NCBI GenBank assembly: GCA_045536815.1
Contig: JAZSOH010000028.1
Coordinates: 1-47,281, forward strand
Source of the DNA: UMGS1279 sp045536815
GTDB taxonomy: Bacteria; Bacillota; Clostridia; Oscillospirales; Acutalibacteraceae
Direction: 5' to 3'
DNA length: 47,281 bases
Position numbers and translations under genes: made by a program. Shown in pieces: positions 40,164 to 47,262 of this stretch. The stretch's first letter is position 1, and each line of letters opens with the position of its first letter. Under the pieces are notes generated by a model. The model was given only the letters and a program-made list of their open reading frames with translations, had not been told where the DNA came from and did not search any database.

Positions 40164-40871
40164 ATGATGAAAGTTTTAAAAACATTCAGAAAAACAAGCC
40201 AAATTCTTACAATCCTTGCAGCGGTAGCAGCACTAGTATTTTTCTTTTTCGGTTTCGCATCAGTAACAGCTGACGGAGTAAAGCACATCCTCACCGGTGG
40301 TGAGATGATCTTTAAAGGTACCGAAGTGGTCGGTGGGGAAACAGTAAAACTCGCAAGAAGCGCAGACGTAGCTTTTTGTTTCTTACTTGCAGTTTTGGGA
40401 GCACTTTGCTCTGCGCTTACCTTTGCAAAAGGTAAGACAATGCGTTTTCTTTCTCCGTTTCTAACCTTGGCATCTGGCATTTATATGTTGGTTATTGCGC
40501 TAAGCAGACCGGTATATTTTGTAGATGTTCGTCCCCTTGTGAATGTTGATTACAGCACACTAAATTATGAGTTTGGTGTTTGGGCAATCACAATTTCGCT
40601 TCTTGCAGCTGCAGTTTTGGGTATAGTTTATCTTCTTTTAGATGATAAAATCATCACCTTAGAAACAAAGGAAAAGTATACATTACCCCAAAAGGTTGTT
40701 CGCTTCTTCAAAGATTACAAAAGCGAAAGTAAGAAAATCGTTTGGCCCACATTAAAAACAGTTGGCCGTAATACACTTATTGTTTTTGCAATTTGTGCTA
40801 TTTTCGGTGTGTTTATTTGGGCTGTAGATTTTGGCTTGGCAGAACTCTTAAAGGTTCTTTTCGGCCAATAA
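40164..40871 (+). CDS. secE: SecE translocase subunit with an N-terminal extra membrane domain
   Basis: The product has 235 residues; bacterial SecE is usually about 60-130. Only the last 60 or so residues are SecE: VVRFFKDYKSESKKIVWPT (Trp194-Pro-Thr), then RNTLIVFAICAIFGVFIWAVDFGLAELL, with the amphipathic helix and the membrane helix that clamps SecY. The first 165 residues contain four hydrophobic segments (about 15-37, 66-86, 90-112 and 135-158) with a short extracytoplasmic-looking loop (TADGVKHILTGGEMIFKGTE). I recognise no family for it. The frame is continuous. GGAGG lies before the ATG. Position between rpmG and nusG confirms the SecE call. Confidence 0.88.
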   Translation: MMKVLKTFRKTSQILTILAAVAALVFFFFGFASVTADGVKHILTGGEMIFKGTEVVGGETVKLARSADVAFCFLLAVLGALCSALTFAKGKTMRFLSPFLTLASGIYMLVIALSRPVYFVDVRPLVNVDYSTLNYEFGVWAITISLLAAAVLGIVYLLLDDKIITLETKEKYTLPQKVVRFFKDYKSESKKIVWPTLKTVGRNTLIVFAICAIFGVFIWAVDFGLAELLKVLFGQ

Positions 40872-40893
40872 TTAAATTTGATGGAGGCTGCTA

Positions 40894-41421
40894 ATGTCTG
40901 AGTTAAGTGAAGCAAAATGGTATGTAGTTCATACTTATTCGGGCTACGAAAATAAGGTTGCTACCGACTTGGAAAAGATGGTAGAAAGCCGCAAAATGCA
41001 GGACCTCATTTTGGACATAAAGATTCCTACAGAAAAGGTTTCTGAGGTTAGTGATGGCAAGACCCGCGAGGTCGAGCGCAAAATCTTTCCCGGTTATGTT
41101 CTCATCAAAATGGTTGTTACAGACGACTCTTGGTATGTTGTTCGTAACACCAGAGGTGTGACAGGATTTGTCGGACCTGCTTCTAAACCGGTTCCTTTGA
41201 CCGACGCCGAGGTTGCAGCTTTAGGCGTTGACAAGCACAGTGTAGAGGTTAAATACAACGAGGGCGATATCGTTCGCATCGTTTCCGGTCCTCTTAAGGG
41301 AACCGAGGGTACAGTTATTTCTGTTGACCCTGCTAAAAACTGTGTTAATGTTAAAATTTCTATGCTTGGTCAGGAGATTCCTGCCGAGATGGAACTAGAC
41401 CAGGTAACACCTGTGTTCTAA
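40894..41421 (+). CDS. nusG: Transcription termination/antitermination factor NusG
   Basis: The 175-residue protein has the NGN domain (AKWYVVHTYSGYENKVATDL, KIFPGYVLIKMV, YVVRNTRGVTGFVG) and the C-terminal KOW domain (EGDIVRIVSGPLKGTEGTVISVD). It binds RNA polymerase and modulates pausing and Rho. GGAGG precedes the ATG. It follows secE and precedes rplK, the universal order. Confidence 0.98.
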   Translation: MSELSEAKWYVVHTYSGYENKVATDLEKMVESRKMQDLILDIKIPTEKVSEVSDGKTREVERKIFPGYVLIKMVVTDDSWYVVRNTRGVTGFVGPASKPVPLTDAEVAALGVDKHSVEVKYNEGDIVRIVSGPLKGTEGTVISVDPAKNCVNVKISMLGQEIPAEMELDQVTPVF

Positions 41422-41471
41422 TTGTTTGATTATTTTGCTAAAAGCAATTAAAGGCAAGAAAGTCTTGCCAC

Positions 41472-41517
41472 GTGGGAGGAGTAAAGCTCCGACTGATGGT
41501 ATTAACCATCCTACCAC
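41472..41517 (+). promoter_or_regulatory. Probable L1-binding site (23S L1-stalk mimic) before rplK
   Basis: The mRNA reads GTGGGAGGAG, a short loop, CTCCGACT, a small hairpin GATGG/CCATC, then CTACCAC. The outer GTGG/CCAC and inner GGAG/CTCC pairs enclose the same unpaired bases as the L1 stalk of 23S rRNA (GUGGGAGGCU ... AGCCGACC ... AUACCACC, from memory of E. coli). Ribosomal protein L1 represses the L11-L1 mRNA by binding such a mimic. It lies 20 bases before the rplK start. Confidence 0.68.
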
Positions 41518-41537
41518 AATTTTTGGAGGTGCTAAAA

Positions 41538-41963
41538 ATGGCTCAAAAAATTACAGGCTATATTAAACTTCAAATTCCCGCAGGAAAAGCAACACCGGCA
41601 CCACCGGTTGGTCCCGCGCTTGGTCAGCACGGCGTTAACATTATGGCTTTTACTAAGGAATTTAATGAACGTACAAAGAACGACGCAGGTCTTATCATTC
41701 CTGTTGTTATTACTGTTTATGCAGACCGTTCGTTCAGTTTTGTAACCAAAACCCCGCCCGCAGCAGTTTTAATTAAAAAGGCTTGCGGAATTGAAAGCGG
41801 TTCTGGCGTTCCTAACAAGACAAAGGTTGCAAAAATCACCAAAGAGCAGATTACAAAAATCGCCGAGCAGAAAATGCCCGACCTTAATGCCGCTAACATT
41901 GAAACAGCTGCTAGCATGATTGCTGGTACTGCACGTAGCATGGGCATTGAAGTAATCGATTAA
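41538..41963 (+). CDS. rplK: 50S ribosomal protein L11
   Basis: The 141-residue protein begins MAQKITGYIKLQIPAGKATP and has the conserved PPVGPALGQHGVNIMAF, KEFNERTKND and ETAASMIAGTARSMGIEV. It forms the GTPase-associated centre with 23S rRNA, next to the L10-L12 stalk. TTTGGAGGTG lies before the ATG at 41538; an upstream in-frame GTG at 41472 lies in the probable L1 site and is rejected. Confidence 0.98.
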   Translation: MAQKITGYIKLQIPAGKATPAPPVGPALGQHGVNIMAFTKEFNERTKNDAGLIIPVVITVYADRSFSFVTKTPPAAVLIKKACGIESGSGVPNKTKVAKITKEQITKIAEQKMPDLNAANIETAASMIAGTARSMGIEVID

Positions 41964-41970
41964 TGCTCCT

Positions 41971-42001
41971 GGGTGGGAGGAAAAAATCCGATTTAACCAC
42001 T
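41971..42001 (+). promoter_or_regulatory. Second probable L1-binding site, before rplA
   Basis: GGTGGGAGGA (41971-41981), an A loop, then TCCGATTTAACCAC (41987-42000) repeats in shorter form the motif found before rplK, with outer GTGG/CCAC and inner GGA/TCC pairs and the same GGGAGGA...TCCGA core. It lies between rplK and rplA, 18 bases before the rplA start. Confidence 0.62.
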
Positions 42002-42018
42002 TTTTTGGAGGTATAATA

Positions 42019-42714
42019 ATGAAACACGGAAAAAAATATAATGAAAGCGCAAAGCTTATCGAAACAGGTAAGTTTTACGATGTAAATGAGGCTATGGGCC
42101 TCGCAGTTAAAACTGCAACAGCAAAATTTGATGAGACCGTTGAAATTCACGTACGCCTCGGTGTTGACTCACGTCAGGCTGACCAACAGGTTCGTGGCGC
42201 TATCGTTCTTCCTAACGGTATCGGTAAAGACGTTCGCGTTTTGGTTATCACCAAGGGCGACAACGTTAAAGCAGCAGAAGCAGCAGGCGCAGATTTTGTT
42301 GGCGCTGAAGAAATGGTTGCTAAAATCCAAAACGAAAACTGGTTGGATTTTGATGCAGTTATCGCTTCTCCTGATATGATGGGTCTTGTTGGCCGTCTTG
42401 GTAAGGTTTTAGGTCCTCGTGGTCTTATGCCTACACCTAAGGCAGGTACAGTTACTCCTGACGTAGCTAAGGCAGTTACCGAAGCTAAAGCAGGTAAGGT
42501 TGAGTACCGTCTTGACAAAACCAACATCATTCACTGCCCCATCGGTAAGGTTTCTTTCGGACCTGAAAAGCTCCAAGAAAACTTCGATGCACTTATGGGC
42601 GCAATCGTTAAGGCTAAACCCGCAGCTACAAAGGGTCAGTACATCAAATCTTGTACTATCGCTACAACAATGGGCCCCGGTGTTAAGCTTAACGTAGCAA
42701 AGTTCGGCGCTTAA
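42019..42714 (+). CDS. rplA: 50S ribosomal protein L1
   Basis: The 231-residue protein of the L1 stalk handles deacylated tRNA in the E site. It opens MKHGKKYNESAKLIETGKFY and has VEIHVRLGVDSRQADQQVRG, DMMGLVGRLGKVLGPRGLMP and PKAGTVTPDVAKAVTEAKAG. In most bacteria L1 is also the repressor of its own L11-L1 mRNA; the two motifs just described are its likely targets. TTTGGAGGT precedes the ATG. Confidence 0.98.
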   Translation: MKHGKKYNESAKLIETGKFYDVNEAMGLAVKTATAKFDETVEIHVRLGVDSRQADQQVRGAIVLPNGIGKDVRVLVITKGDNVKAAEAAGADFVGAEEMVAKIQNENWLDFDAVIASPDMMGLVGRLGKVLGPRGLMPTPKAGTVTPDVAKAVTEAKAGKVEYRLDKTNIIHCPIGKVSFGPEKLQENFDALMGAIVKAKPAATKGQYIKSCTIATTMGPGVKLNVAKFGA

Positions 42715-42746
42715 TTTTATGGCATAAAGCTGCAAAGAAAAAATGC

Positions 42747-42775
42747 TTGACATTTTACTTTGTATGTGATATTAT
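42747..42775 (+). promoter_or_regulatory. Sigma-A promoter of rplJ-rplL
   Basis: A perfect TTGACA (42747-42752) and TATTAT (42770-42775) are 17 bp apart. Confidence 0.85.
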
Positions 42776-42790
42776 ATGTGTGTTCCAAAT

Positions 42791-42905
42791 CCAAAGACAG
42801 TAGGTGGCATCGCCGTAAATCCTACCGAGGTGAGGTTACAGATTAAAACTTTTATGTGTTTTTTCTGCCTACCCTAATGTCTTTGGGGTAGGCATTTTCA
42901 TTTTT
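42791..42905 (+). promoter_or_regulatory. Ribosomal protein L10 leader with terminator/antiterminator switch
   Basis: The leader has the L10-leader hallmark of GTAGGTGGCATCGCC followed by AAATCCTACCGAGGTGAGG (42800-42835). A terminator TGCCTACCC/GGGTAGGCA (42866-42874, 42886-42894) with TTTTCATTTTT follows. CCAAAGACA (42791-42799) pairs perfectly with TGTCTTTGG (42878-42886), which would break the terminator. Thus free L10-L12 binding the upstream element should favour termination of rplJL, as described in Bacillus. Confidence 0.9.
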
Positions 42906-42921
42906 CAGGAGGTGAAACTAA

Positions 42922-43437
42922 ATGCCGAGTCAATTAGTTTTAGAACAAAAGAAGGCTACCGTTGCCGCTCTTACCGAACAGTTTAAAAACTCCTGCGTGG
43001 GTGTTGTTGTTGACTATAAAGGTATCAGCGTTGCTGACGATACTGCACTTCGTAAAGAGCTTCGCGAAGCCGGTGTTAAATATTCTGTAGTTAAAAACTC
43101 TCTTTTGACATTCGCTGCTAAAGATGCAGGTCTTGAAGGTCTTGAAGAAGTATTTGCAGGTACAACCGCTATCGCAACAAGCGAAGAAGACTATGCTGCT
43201 GGCGCAAGAATTCTTGGCAAGTATGCAGAAGGTCACGAAAACTTCAAAATTAAGGGCGGATTTATGGATGGTAAGGTAGTTGACCTTGCAACCATTGAAG
43301 CTCTTTCTAAGTTACCTTCCAGAGAGGTACTTCTTGCTACAGTACTTGGAGCATTCAACGCTCCTATTGCAGCATTCGCTCGCGCAATTCAAGCCGTTGT
43401 TGATAAAAACGGTGAAGGCGAACCCGCAGCAGAATAA
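42922..43437 (+). CDS. rplJ: 50S ribosomal protein L10
   Basis: The 171-residue stalk base protein opens MPSQLVLEQKKATVAALTEQ and has GVVVDYKGISVADDTALRKE, VKYSVVKNSLLTFAAKD and FKIKGGFMDGKVVD. The C-terminal helix (AFARAIQAVVDKNGEG) carries L7/L12 dimers. AGGAGGTGAAAC precedes the ATG. It is controlled by the L10 leader just upstream. Confidence 0.97.
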   Translation: MPSQLVLEQKKATVAALTEQFKNSCVGVVVDYKGISVADDTALRKELREAGVKYSVVKNSLLTFAAKDAGLEGLEEVFAGTTAIATSEEDYAAGARILGKYAEGHENFKIKGGFMDGKVVDLATIEALSKLPSREVLLATVLGAFNAPIAAFARAIQAVVDKNGEGEPAAE

Positions 43438-43491
43438 TTACTGCTAAACAAAACAAAAAACAAAATAAATTATTTATTGGAGGAAAATAAA

Positions 43492-43869
43492 ATGGCATCT
43501 GAAAAAGTTACAGCTATGATTGAAGAGCTTAAAGCTCTTAGCGTTCTTGAGCTTGCAGAGCTCGTAAAAGCAGTTGAGGAAGAATTTGGCGTATCCGCCG
43601 CAGCAGCAGTTGCAGTAGCAGCTCCCGCAGCAGGTGGCGCAGCAGCAGCTGAAGAGAAAACTGAGTTTGACGTTGTTCTTGCAGCAGCAGGCGCAGAAAA
43701 AATTAAGGTTATTAAGGTTGTTCGTGAGATTACCGGTCTTGGCCTTGGCGAAGCAAAGGCTCTTGTTGACGGTGCTCCCAAAACCCTTAAAGAAGCTGCT
43801 TCTAAAGAAGAGGCTGAAGAAATCAAAGCTAAGCTTACCGAAGTTGGCGCAACTGTTGAACTTAAGTAA
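43492..43869 (+). CDS. rplL: 50S ribosomal protein L7/L12
   Basis: The 125-residue acidic stalk protein has an N-terminal dimer domain (EKVTAMIEELKALSVLELAE), an Ala-rich hinge (residues of about 38-52), and the C-terminal factor-binding domain (KIKVIKVVREITGLGLGEAK, VDGAPKTLKEAASKEEAEEI). TTGGAGG lies before the ATG at 43492; an in-frame TTG at 43477 is part of that site. A terminator follows, and rpoB does not come next as in most bacteria. Confidence 0.98.
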   Translation: MASEKVTAMIEELKALSVLELAELVKAVEEEFGVSAAAAVAVAAPAAGGAAAAEEKTEFDVVLAAAGAEKIKVIKVVREITGLGLGEAKALVDGAPKTLKEAASKEEAEEIKAKLTEVGATVELK

Positions 43870-43896
43870 TTTTAGTTTAGCCTAATTTTTTAAATT

Positions 43897-43935
43897 AACC
43901 CCTAAGGTGTTTTGCCTTAGGGGTTGTTTGTTTTT
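43897..43935 (+). terminator. Terminator after rplL
   Basis: An 11-bp perfect stem AACCCCTAAGG/CCTTAGGGGTT (43897-43907, 43915-43925) is followed by GTTTGTTTTT. Confidence 0.93.
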
Positions 43936-44086
43936 GTAGGGTAATATAGTGAAAAAGGATATGAAATAAGTAGTAATATAATAGTTTAAAATAAATGGTT
44001 AAAATGCACAAAAACCGGATGTAATTTTAGTAAAAAGAAGAGAAAATGACTTTTTTGAAAAAATTTGAAAAAAATTAAAAAAACTC

Positions 44087-44115
44087 TTGCATTTTAGAGG
44101 AAAATATGTTATGAT
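44087..44115 (+). promoter_or_regulatory. Promoter of the S10 operon with upstream A-tracts
   Basis: TTGCAT (44087-44092) and TATGAT (44110-44115) are 17 bp apart, with an extended -10 TG at 44107-44108. The 50 bases before it are almost pure A/T with A-tracts, a likely UP element. The bases 43936-44086 hold nothing else I can recognise. Confidence 0.78.
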
Positions 44116-44121
44116 ACATGA

Positions 44122-44391
44122 GTACGTTATGCGTATAGATATGCGATGATGTGGGAGGTGGCCAGCTTCGTGCTGGGAAATTTCCACGGAGTATGTCCGA
44201 TTTTAAACCGGGCGATGAAAACTTAAACCAGTGTTAGAAAGGGAACTTGCGCCCTTTTTGACCGACAGCTGAAACGCTGTCTCCCGGCATAGACTGTGAC
44301 CCCAGACTATCCGGTTTTAAAATGTGTAGGGTACGAAACACCCGGCACCTTGTAAGTTTTGCCCGCCAACATTTTAAGGAGGCGACACAAA
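44122..44391 (+). promoter_or_regulatory. Large structured leader of the S10 operon, family unknown
   Basis: About 270 bases precede rpsJ, with a base composition much richer in G and C than the flanks. A first stem-loop has GTGGGA/TTTCCAC (44151-44187) around CCAGC/GCTGG. A long-range pairing TTTTAAACCGG (44201-44211) with CCGGTTTTAAAA (44311-44322) encloses AAAGGG/CCCTTT (near 44238-44257) and GACAGC/GCTGTC (44264-44281), a multibranch domain. GGGT/ACCC (near 44329-44342) follows. The GC content and closed architecture suggest a regulatory RNA, probably bound by one of the operon's ribosomal proteins. I cannot name the family. Confidence 0.65.
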
Positions 44392-44700
44392 ATGGCCAAA
44401 GAAAAGATCAGAATTCGTATCAAGGGATACGACCACGCACTCGTGGACCAGGCAGCAGAAAAGATTGTTGAGACTGCAAAGCGCACAGGCGCTAGAGTGT
44501 CAGGACCGGTTCCGCTACCTACCGAGAAAGAGGTTGTTACAATTCTCCGTGCTGTTCATAAGTATAAGGATAGCCGTGAGCAGTTTGAAACAAGAACTCA
44601 CAAAAGGCTTATCGACATTCTCAGACCTTCCAACAAAACTGTTGAGGCTCTGACAGGTCTTGAGCTTCCCGCCGGCGTTGAATTTGAAATTAAACTTTAA
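44392..44700 (+). CDS. rpsJ: 30S ribosomal protein S10
   Basis: The 102-residue protein MAKEKIRIRIKGYDHALVDQ has the S10 elements TGARVSGPVPLPTEKEV, EQFETRTHKRLIDI and LELPAGVEFEIKL. It belongs to the 30S head and also acts with NusB in antitermination. AAGGAGG lies before the ATG at 44392; an in-frame start at 44359 lacks a site. It is the first gene of the S10 operon and follows a long structured leader. Confidence 0.98.
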   Translation: MAKEKIRIRIKGYDHALVDQAAEKIVETAKRTGARVSGPVPLPTEKEVVTILRAVHKYKDSREQFETRTHKRLIDILRPSNKTVEALTGLELPAGVEFEIKL

Positions 44701-44765
44701 TTTCAGTCGCACCGACTGGTCAAGTTGGCGAAAGTCAACCAATAACCATCAAGGAGGAAAATAAA

Positions 44766-45395
44766 ATGCAAAAAGGTTTAGTAGGCAAAAAGCTTGGTAT
44801 GACACAGCTTTTTGACGCAAACGGCAATGTTGTTCCTGTTACTGTTATCGAAGCAGGCCCTTGTGTAGTGGCTCAAAAGAAAACAGCAGAGAATGACGGT
44901 TACGAAGCAATTCAGGTTGGTTTTATCGACCTTAAGGCTTCAAAGGTAAACAAACCCCAAAAGGGTCACTTTGCAAAGGGCGATGTAGCTCCTAAGAGAA
45001 TACTTCGCGAGTTCCGTCTTGAAGACACTTCTGCTTACAATGTAGGCGACGTAATCAAGGCAGACGTATTTGCAGAGGGTGAACACGTAGACGTATCTGG
45101 CACCAGCAAAGGTAAAGGTTATGCCGGCGTTATCAAACGTTGGAACTTCTCTCGTCTTAAGATGTCACACGGTACCGGTCCTGTTGCAAGACACGGCGGT
45201 TCCTTGGGCGTTATTGACCCTGCTAGAATCTTCAAAGGCAAGAAAATGGCAGGTCACCTTGGCGCAGAGCGCGTTACTGTTCAAAACTTAGATGTAGTAA
45301 AAGTTGATGCTGAAAATAATATCATCGCTGTTAAAGGCGCCGTTCCCGGTCCTAAAGGCGGTATTGTTATTTTGAAAAACAGCGTTAAAGCCTAA
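44766..45395 (+). CDS. rplC: 50S ribosomal protein L3
   Basis: The 209-residue protein begins MQKGLVGKKLGMTQLFDANG and has the L3 loop GKGYAGVIKRWNFSRLKMSHG, RHGGSLGVIDPARIFKGKKM and PGPKGGIVILKNS. L3 starts 50S assembly and its loop reaches the peptidyl transferase centre. AAGGAGG precedes the ATG. Confidence 0.98.
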   Translation: MQKGLVGKKLGMTQLFDANGNVVPVTVIEAGPCVVAQKKTAENDGYEAIQVGFIDLKASKVNKPQKGHFAKGDVAPKRILREFRLEDTSAYNVGDVIKADVFAEGEHVDVSGTSKGKGYAGVIKRWNFSRLKMSHGTGPVARHGGSLGVIDPARIFKGKKMAGHLGAERVTVQNLDVVKVDAENNIIAVKGAVPGPKGGIVILKNSVKA

Positions 45396-45412
45396 GGGAA
45401 GGAGTGTTGAAT

Positions 45413-46036
45413 ATGCCTAAAGCAGCAGTATTAGATATGACCGGCAAAAAGGTCGGCAGTATTGAGCTTAAAGATTCCATCTTTGGAATTGAACCCAATG
45501 CAGTTGTTATGCACATGGCTGTAGTTAACTTTCTTGCTAACAAACGTCAGGGCACACAATCCACTTTGACCCGTACCGAAGTTTCCGGTGGCGGACGTAA
45601 GCCTTGGAGACAAAAGGGAACAGGCCATGCAAGACAAGGTTCTATCCGCGCTCCCCAGTGGAGACACGGTGGTGTAGCTCTTGGTCCTAAGCCCAGAGAT
45701 TACTCCTATTCGCTTAACAAAAAGGTTAGACAGCTTGCTCTTAAGTCTGCTCTTTCCGATAAAGTTTTAAACGATTCTTTAATCGTTTTGGACGAGTTTA
45801 AGCTTGATTCCTACAAAACAAAGGCCGTTGTTGATTGCCTTGCAGCAATCGGTGCGGCAGGCAAAACCTTAATTGTTTTAGACAATAACGATGCTTTTGC
45901 AATTAAGAGCGCAGCCAACATCAAAGGAACAAAAACTACACAGTACAACACAATTAACACTTATGACATTATCAATGCTGATAAGGTTGTAATCGTTAAG
46001 GGTGCAGTAGAGAAAATCGAGGAGGTATACGCATAA
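45413..46036 (+). CDS. rplD: 50S ribosomal protein L4
   Basis: The 207-residue protein begins MPKAAVLDMTGKKVGSIELK and has the loop GGGRKPWRQKGTGHARQGSI that reaches the exit tunnel, then PQWRHGGVALGPKPRDYSY. In E. coli L4 represses its own S10 operon; whether that holds here is unknown. AAGGAGTG lies before the ATG at 45413; the in-frame GTG at 45404 overlaps that site. Confidence 0.97.
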   Translation: MPKAAVLDMTGKKVGSIELKDSIFGIEPNAVVMHMAVVNFLANKRQGTQSTLTRTEVSGGGRKPWRQKGTGHARQGSIRAPQWRHGGVALGPKPRDYSYSLNKKVRQLALKSALSDKVLNDSLIVLDEFKLDSYKTKAVVDCLAAIGAAGKTLIVLDNNDAFAIKSAANIKGTKTTQYNTINTYDIINADKVVIVKGAVEKIEEVYA

Positions 46037-46329
46037 TGAAAGCAGCACAGGATATTATAATTGCTCCTATCATTACCGAGAAATCTATGTCAGTTATTGC
46101 TGATAAGAAGTACACCTTCAAGGTTGCTCCCGATGCTAATAAAGTTGAGATCGCTGAGGCGGTTGAAAAGCTTTTTAAGGTAGAGGTTCTCAAGGTTAAC
46201 ACAATGAACGTTAACGGACGCAATAAGCGTGTAGGTCGCTACAGCGGCAAAACTGCTGACTGGAAGAAAGCGATTGTTACTCTTACTGAAAAGTCCAAGA
46301 CTATCGAGTTCTTTGACGGTTTGATGTAA
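46036..46329 (+). CDS. rplW: 50S ribosomal protein L23
   Basis: The 97-residue protein has the L23 opening DIIIAPIITEKSMSVIADKK and TFKVAPDANKVEIAEAVEKL, then VNTMNVNGRNKRVGRY. It sits by the tunnel exit and is the docking site for trigger factor and SRP. Its ATG overlaps the rplD stop (TAATG); GAGGAGG lies just upstream. Confidence 0.97.
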   Translation: MKAAQDIIIAPIITEKSMSVIADKKYTFKVAPDANKVEIAEAVEKLFKVEVLKVNTMNVNGRNKRVGRYSGKTADWKKAIVTLTEKSKTIEFFDGLM

Positions 46330-46361
46330 GTTTTTGGAAGAATTGACTTCCGGCAATGTAT

Positions 46362-46376
46362 GGGACCAAAGGTCCC
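46362..46376 (+). other. Small hairpin between rplW and rplB
   Basis: GGGACC (46362-46367) pairs with GGTCCC (46371-46376) around AAA. It has no T tail, so it is not a terminator. The 76-base gap is the longest coupling gap in this operon apart from the leader and may hold a processing or control site. Confidence 0.5.
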
Positions 46377-46405
46377 GCTAAGCCTAAATAGGAGAGTGAA
46401 ACGAA

Positions 46406-47239
46406 ATGGCTATTAAACATTATAAGCCGACTACTCCCGGACACCGCAATATGACAGTTTTGGATTATTCCGAGCTTTCAAAGGTAGCGCCTGAGAAGAG
46501 TCTGCTTGCACCTATTAAGAAAAATGCTGGCCGTAACAGCTATGGCCGCATCACCGTTCGTCATCGCGGCGGCGGAAATCGCAGAAAATACAGAATTATC
46601 GACTTTAAGAGAGAGCGTTTCGGTTGTCCTGCAACTGTTATGACATTGGAGTATGACCCCAACCGTTCAGCATTTATCGCACTTGTTAAGTACGAAGATG
46701 GTGAAAAGCGTTACATCATCGCTCCTATCGGCCTTAAGGTTGGCGACGTGGTTGTTAGCGGCCCCGACGCTGATATTAAGGTAGGAAATGCGCTTCCTCT
46801 AGTAAACATTCCTGTTGGTACCTTTATTCATAACGTAGAGCTTTATCCCGGCAAGGGTGCTCAGCTTGCACGTTCTGCAGGTAACATGGCTCAGCTTATG
46901 GCTAAAGAAAACGGAATGGCACTTCTTCGCCTTCCTTCAGGCGAACTCAGAAACGTTCCTGTAAACTGTATGGCTACTGTTGGTCAGGTAAGTAATCCTG
47001 AGCATGAGAATGTAAACATCGGTAAAGCAGGTCGTAAGCGCCATATGGGTTGGCGTCCTACCGTTCGCGGTTCTGTTATGAACCCCTGTGACCATCCTCA
47101 CGGTGGTGGTGAAGGTAAGTCGCCCATCGGTCGTCCCGGCCCTGTTACCCCTTGGGGTAAACCTACTCTTGGCTACAAGACTCGTAAGAAGCATGCGGCT
47201 TCCGATAAATATATCGTAAAGCGCCGCAACGCTAAGTAG
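46406..47239 (+). CDS. rplB: 50S ribosomal protein L2
   Basis: The 277-residue protein begins MAIKHYKPTTPGHRNMTVLD and has GRITVRHRGGGNRRKYRIID, VHNVELYPGKGAQLARSAGN-type sequence (as FIHNVELYPGKGAQLARSAG) and NPCDHPHGGGEGKSPIGRPG with the conserved histidine near the peptidyl transferase centre. AGGAGAGTGAAACGAA precedes the ATG. It is one of the oldest 23S-binding proteins. Confidence 0.98.
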   Translation: MAIKHYKPTTPGHRNMTVLDYSELSKVAPEKSLLAPIKKNAGRNSYGRITVRHRGGGNRRKYRIIDFKRERFGCPATVMTLEYDPNRSAFIALVKYEDGEKRYIIAPIGLKVGDVVVSGPDADIKVGNALPLVNIPVGTFIHNVELYPGKGAQLARSAGNMAQLMAKENGMALLRLPSGELRNVPVNCMATVGQVSNPEHENVNIGKAGRKRHMGWRPTVRGSVMNPCDHPHGGGEGKSPIGRPGPVTPWGKPTLGYKTRKKHAASDKYIVKRRNAK

Positions 47240-47262
47240 TCGGACGAAAGGAGTTTATAATT

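Noticed and set aside
40136..40480. Open frame on the minus strand over the start of secE
   Set aside because: No ribosome binding site, and the plus frame carries the conserved membrane protein.
42174..42530. Open frame on the minus strand over rplA
   Set aside because: Shadow of the highly biased codons of rplA.
43470..43826. Open frame on the minus strand over rplL
   Set aside because: Ala/Ser-rich shadow of the Ala-rich L7/L12 gene; no start signal.
44701..44765. Hairpin between rpsJ and rplC
   Set aside because: Only short pairings (GTTGG/CCAAC type) with several alternatives; no convincing structure.
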